This document shows, piece by piece, positions 60,370-64,000 of a stretch of 64,000 nucleotides of DNA (position 1 is the stretch's first letter; each line of letters starts with the position of its first letter). A program made the translations under genes and the position numbers. Origin of the DNA: Sulfitobacter alexandrii (GTDB lineage Bacteria > Pseudomonadota > Alphaproteobacteria > Rhodobacterales > Rhodobacteraceae). The notes beneath the pieces are model-generated. The model saw only the letters and a list, made by a program, of their open reading frames with translations. It had not been told where the DNA came from and did not search any database. The DNA is taken from positions 284,875 through 348,874 of the forward strand of contig NZ_CP018081.1 in NCBI RefSeq assembly GCF_001886735.1, read 5' to 3'.

Positions 60370-62538
60370 TCACTCCGAAGCCATCATCGACGCATCATCA
60401 CCCGGCAGGTCAGCGGTGAGGAAGGCTGGAAGGTCGACATCCTCGGTCTGATCGGTGTCGGAAACGGGCTCAGCCCCCCCCTGCCCTTCTGCACCGTCCA
60501 GTGCCGCCGGATCGTGACGGCGAAGAACCTCCGGCAACCAGCCGGTGCCTTTCAGCAGACGCTCAGCTTCGGTCGCCATCTCACCCTTCTTCAGGTGATC
60601 GAGGAGTTGCGCCGTCCCCTCCCCTTTCGCCTCGCGCACGGCCTCGAGGATTCGGACCTTGGGCACGCGGTTCAGGTAGGTATCGGCCGTCGACTTCCAG
60701 CCCGCCTCGACCATGTCGAGTTCGACCGCCTGTGCCACCAAGTCGGACTGGGTCATCCGCCTGGTCAGACCGCTGGCGCAGATACCGGCACCATAAGGGT
60801 TCACCTTCTCATGGAGCGCGTTGATCCCGAAGCTGAGGCAATGCGCGAGCAGGGACAGCCGGCTCGCCTGATCGAGGGAAGCCAGGTAGTCCCACAGAAC
60901 GGCATCATCGCCGAGCGGCAAGTCGGCCTCCCACTCCGTTTGGCGATCGTCGACCAGCTTGGCCACCACGCTATCCTTTAGATCGCTCGCCTGCGCCGAC
61001 ATGTAGACGTGACGCACCGAAGCCTCGAGGCAGCTGCCGGCCGAACTGGATGTCCGGAAGGTGTCGTTGACGAGCTTCAGGAGCAGAAGAGTCAGGGCGA
61101 CGTCGGGAGAACGACCGACAGCTTCCCGCAACGCCAGAGTGCGGTGCGCCGTCAACTCCATGACCAACCGCTCAGGCAAGGGCTTCAACGCACCATCGTC
61201 CTCGTCGTCGGGCACGTTGTCGCCAAGCGCCTGACCGGCAGAGGTGATCACTGTGCCGTGGCCGACACCATCCGCGCTGCTCGCCGCTGAAAGCTCAGCG
61301 CCCTGCCCGTCTGCCGCCTGTTCACCGCTGTGGACGTCGACGTCTGCCCGTGGCTCATCCTCGGGCCGTACGAAGCCCCGATAGACAGCAAGCTCGCCAT
61401 AGCGGTCAAGCGTGACAAAAGCCCCAGCCCGCGCGATCTCCTCACCGTCGAAGATCAGCGGCCGAACCTCGAGCTTCTCCATCGCGACTACCAACTCGCC
61501 AAGACGTGCGTCGATCTCTTCGGGGAATTCATCCTGGCCCTCATATTCCTCTTCGAGCGCCCGGTATTCGGCGAGCAGCTTGGCATGGGCCGCGCCTTCG
61601 CCATCCGTCATGGGCGCCGGGTCTCCGCTCAGCCGCCGCAAACCGTGGCTGTAGCCATAGGGCAGGTCGAGCGAGACCTCGATCCATTTCCAACCTTCGG
61701 CCACGATCGCTTCGGCTTCAGCCTGAAGCTTCCCGCTGACCAGACGATCGAGAAGGGTGGGGTCTTCGAGCCAGCCGCCATCGTCTCCCTGAAACAGATC
61801 GTGCAACATGGTGCCGCCAGCAGATTCATAGGCGTCGACGCCGACAAAGACGGCACGCCGGTCAGAAGCCCGCACCGAGGTTTCCGTCAACATGCGCCGG
61901 ATCTGATAGGGCTCCTTGTTCCACGAAGACTTGATCGCCTCCCAGACCTGAACCTGACGCTCGTGATCCGGATTGACCGTGAAGGCCATCAGCTGCTCCA
62001 GCGTCATCTCGTCCTCGGCGTAGAGCTCGAGCAGGGCAGGGGCCACGGCGGCGAGTTTCAGGCGCTGTTTCACCACCTGCGGCGTGACGAAGAAGGCGGC
62101 TGCGATCTCTTCATCGCCTTGACCCTTCTCCCGCAAAGCAACGAAGGCGCGGAACTGGTCGAGCGGATGCAGGGCTGCACGCTGCATGTTCTCAGCGAGC
62201 GAGTCGTCTTCGGCGAGGATCGCGGAAGTGGCATCCCGTACGATGCAGGGGATGGGCGTCGTCTTGGCCAGACGCTTCTGCTTCACCAGGAGCGAGAGTG
62301 CTTGGAAGCGACGGCCGCCAGCGGGGATTTCGAACTTGCCGGTCTCGGACCCGTCATCCGCTAGAACGGGCCGAACGCTCAGGCTCTGCAGCAACCCGCG
62401 GCGGGCGATGTCTTCGGCCAGTTCCTCGACCGAGATGCCGGCCTTGATGCGCCGGACGTTGGACTGGCTCAGCACGAGCTTGTCGAAGGGAATGTCTCGG
62501 GACGGGGATAGGGTGACTTTCTGGGCAGATTTCGCCAT
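60370..62538 (-). CDS. Large ParB/Spo0J-type protein, copy 2
   Basis: 722 aa from the ATG at 62538 (GGAGAAGATCTG upstream). ParB domain: IPFDKLVLSQSNVRRIKAGI, AEDIARRGLLQSLSVRPVLA, PAGGRRFQALSLL and LAENMQRAALHPLDQFRAFV; helix-turn-helix EEIAAAFFVTPQVVKQRLKL. Same architecture and length as the protein at 36196-38367 but only moderately similar, so an old paralogue or one from a different plasmid. Transposon 2 ends 7 bp after its stop. It follows repC with two palindromes between. Confidence 0.88.
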   Translation of the reverse strand: MAKSAQKVTLSPSRDIPFDKLVLSQSNVRRIKAGISVEELAEDIARRGLLQSLSVRPVLADDGSETGKFEIPAGGRRFQALSLLVKQKRLAKTTPIPCIVRDATSAILAEDDSLAENMQRAALHPLDQFRAFVALREKGQGDEEIAAAFFVTPQVVKQRLKLAAVAPALLELYAEDEMTLEQLMAFTVNPDHERQVQVWEAIKSSWNKEPYQIRRMLTETSVRASDRRAVFVGVDAYESAGGTMLHDLFQGDDGGWLEDPTLLDRLVSGKLQAEAEAIVAEGWKWIEVSLDLPYGYSHGLRRLSGDPAPMTDGEGAAHAKLLAEYRALEEEYEGQDEFPEEIDARLGELVVAMEKLEVRPLIFDGEEIARAGAFVTLDRYGELAVYRGFVRPEDEPRADVDVHSGEQAADGQGAELSAASSADGVGHGTVITSAGQALGDNVPDDEDDGALKPLPERLVMELTAHRTLALREAVGRSPDVALTLLLLKLVNDTFRTSSSAGSCLEASVRHVYMSAQASDLKDSVVAKLVDDRQTEWEADLPLGDDAVLWDYLASLDQASRLSLLAHCLSFGINALHEKVNPYGAGICASGLTRRMTQSDLVAQAVELDMVEAGWKSTADTYLNRVPKVRILEAVREAKGEGTAQLLDHLKKGEMATEAERLLKGTGWLPEVLRRHDPAALDGAEGQGGAEPVSDTDQTEDVDLPAFLTADLPGDDASMMASE

Positions 62539-62649
62539 CAGATCTTCTCCACGACGGGCGCCGGAAGCCACTCTTCCGATCTCACTTCCCGTCACCCCTC
62601 CAACCAACAAACCTTTCACTCTCCTGTTCTGACACTCCCGAGACAGGAC

Positions 62650-62665
62650 CTTAACAGCTGTTAAG
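62650..62665. promoter_or_regulatory. 16-bp perfect palindrome, site 1
   Basis: CTTAACAGCTGTTAAG, between the second repC and the second parB-like gene. Identical to site 2, 58 bp away. Candidate parS, iteron-like or operator sites. Confidence 0.7.
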
Positions 62666-62707
62666 TCGTCAATCCCGAGGTGGCGGAACAGTACGCAGTC
62701 TCTCAAC

Positions 62708-62723
62708 CTTAACAGCTGTTAAG
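62708..62723. promoter_or_regulatory. 16-bp perfect palindrome, site 2
   Basis: CTTAACAGCTGTTAAG, overlapping the stop codon of the second repC (62719-62721). Confidence 0.7.
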
Positions 62724-63930
62724 CTGCAGATCGTCGTCCAATCAATGCCATGACCATCGGCCCACAGGAAAACTCACCGGCCACAGCTTTGGCAGTCAGA
62801 GCTCGCAAGTATCCACCAGGCGATCTGATGTCCTCAAAGCGTTCCAGCATGGCAGAAACGACGATCGACGCTTGCTCCGGACCCATGAACCGCTGCGCTT
62901 CTTCCCATGCAGATGCACTGATCCCCATGGCTGGTCGCACATGGCACGCCGCATCGAAAAGCTGGTGCCAATGCCGGATTTCGCCTTGGTAGAAGGTCCT
63001 GAGCGAGGGACATGCCGCGATCACCAGGTGCAGCGGGATCTTTAGCAGGTGTCTTGTGTCCTGTTCATCGACGTCAGCCACGGGCTCATCCCTGTCCACA
63101 TCTGGCACGCCATCCGCCGCCCCGCTTTTTTCTAAAGCAGGTTCAAGATCTATAGATTTTTTATTTGAATTATGATGGTGACGCTCAGATCGGGCATCAT
63201 TGGTGTTCATTTCTTCTGTTTCAGAGCCATCAATGATGTTGCGTGCCTGGTCGAGGAGAGCTTCAAGATCGGCTCGATAGGCCGCGAGGTCTTCAATTGA
63301 AAGCTTGCGACGAAGCGCGCGCGCTGTGAGGATAGCCTTGTCACGAAGCTGGTCCCAGATGCCTAGGCCTGGCTGCATCTCGTCTCCGAACTCCGCGAGG
63401 GCCGCGAGATCACGCCGCATGAGGCTTACAACCTCTCTCAGACGCCTGACGCGCTCCTCAGCCTCACGTACGGCCTCTGCGGCCCGTGCGATCTCCTCGG
63501 ACTGGGAGTAGAGCGGGGAAAGATCGAAGCCAAAGGCGACGCGCTCTTCGCCGTGCTTGCGGACGTAGCGCTTTCCATTGGGGCTATCACGCCGCTGGAG
63601 CAAACCAGCCTCGACAAGACGCGCGAGGTGACGACGCATAGTGGAGCAGGGCATACCATTCAGGCGCTCACAGATCGCCTTGTTCGAGGGGAAGACTACC
63701 ATCTCGGCGTTCCCGCCAAGTGCATCGTCTGGAAAGAAGCTGAGGAGCCCCTGCAAAACAGTCAAATCACGTTCTGACACGCCAAAGGCCGCTTGCGCCT
63801 TGGAGAGCTCGCGCAGGAGTTCCCACTTGTTGACGGGTCTGCCCGGAACAGATGCCTCGGGTCGCTCGATCAGGCGCAGATGGGCGTGCGAGATCGGCCG
63901 CATAAACGGCGAAATCGGTGTGTACTCCAT
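62719..63930 (-). CDS. repC: Second RepC-type replication initiator
   Basis: 403 aa from the ATG at 63930 (MEYTPISPF, the usual RepC beginning); a GTG four codons earlier is possible. VNKWELLRELSKAQAAFGVS, DLTVLQGLLSFFPDD, STMRRHLARLVEAGLLQRRD with SPNGKRYVRK (winged helix) and FGFDLSPLYSQSEEI, then the C-terminal SPGGYLRALTAKAV. It differs widely from RepC at 20684-21964, so the two belong to different compatibility groups. repA and repB of this copy would lie beyond the right edge. Confidence 0.92.
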   Translation of the reverse strand: MEYTPISPFMRPISHAHLRLIERPEASVPGRPVNKWELLRELSKAQAAFGVSERDLTVLQGLLSFFPDDALGGNAEMVVFPSNKAICERLNGMPCSTMRRHLARLVEAGLLQRRDSPNGKRYVRKHGEERVAFGFDLSPLYSQSEEIARAAEAVREAEERVRRLREVVSLMRRDLAALAEFGDEMQPGLGIWDQLRDKAILTARALRRKLSIEDLAAYRADLEALLDQARNIIDGSETEEMNTNDARSERHHHNSNKKSIDLEPALEKSGAADGVPDVDRDEPVADVDEQDTRHLLKIPLHLVIAACPSLRTFYQGEIRHWHQLFDAACHVRPAMGISASAWEEAQRFMGPEQASIVVSAMLERFEDIRSPGGYLRALTAKAVAGEFSCGPMVMALIGRRSAA

Positions 63931-64000
63931 GAAAACGTTCACGAAGGCAAAATTTGTACGGCCCGCGAATCGCTTTGCGCTTGCGGGGTAGGGGCCAGAA

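Noticed and set aside
1..64000. tRNA, rRNA or CRISPR arrays
   Set aside because: I looked for cloverleaf-like segments, conserved rRNA stretches and regularly spaced repeats and saw none.

Overview
The window looks like part of a large, high-GC alphaproteobacterial plasmid, most likely from the Rhodobacterales (Roseobacter or Paracoccus relatives). The reasons are a repABC operon with a counter-transcribed RNA, a VirD2-type relaxase with a TraG coupling protein, and the accessory block common on such plasmids: DUF736, DUF2493, Toprim, strawberry-notch helicase, DUF3768 and a large ParB. No rRNA, tRNA or other essential chromosomal gene was seen. All family names come from reading the translated sequence, not from a search.

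Layout. 1-5.8 kb: a partial SIS-domain gene, then the transfer module (traG, relaxase, a MobC-like accessory gene) with a convincing oriT nic motif just upstream of it. 6-11.2 kb: a first DUF736 copy, then a retron-like module made of a pRiA4b ORF-3 family gene, a PRTase-like effector with a winged helix, a structured non-coding gap and a reverse transcriptase. 11.4-15.1 kb: a minimal tniA-tniB-tniQ transposon whose end truncates a methyltransferase gene. 16.2-17.8 kb: an AbiE toxin-antitoxin pair. 18-24.6 kb: scpB-DUF1403, a divergent tyrosine recombinase with a possible core site, and repABC with candidate parS sites. 24.7-38.4 kb: conserved plasmid accessory genes, nearly all on the minus strand, including a second DUF736 copy, a parDE pair and a 723-residue ParB. 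38.5-39.7 kb: an IS3-family element that cuts into the next island. 39.7-56.3 kb: a catabolic island. 56.5-60.4 kb: a second tniABQ transposon with a 251-bp tandem duplication at its right end. 60.4-64 kb: a second large ParB and a second RepC, so this molecule carries two replication initiators.

The catabolic island encodes almost every step needed to take cyclohexanol to central metabolism. In order: SDR alcohol dehydrogenase (cyclohexanol to cyclohexanone), Baeyer-Villiger monooxygenase (to caprolactone), alpha/beta hydrolase (to 6-hydroxyhexanoate), iron-type alcohol dehydrogenase, aldehyde dehydrogenase (to adipate), CaiB-type CoA-transferase (truncated by the IS3 element), acyl-CoA dehydrogenase with its own EtfBA, a FadB-like hydratase/dehydrogenase, and a 3-oxoadipyl-CoA-type thiolase. 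An IclR regulator sits at a divergent promoter. The individual enzyme families are clear; the substrate assignment is inferred from the combination.

The most novel-looking items are the retron-like module, whose RT departs from canonical retron residues; two identical 16-bp palindromes beside the second repC; a dyad element repeated three times upstream of accessory genes with paired base changes; and the exact 623-bp duplication carrying DUF736.
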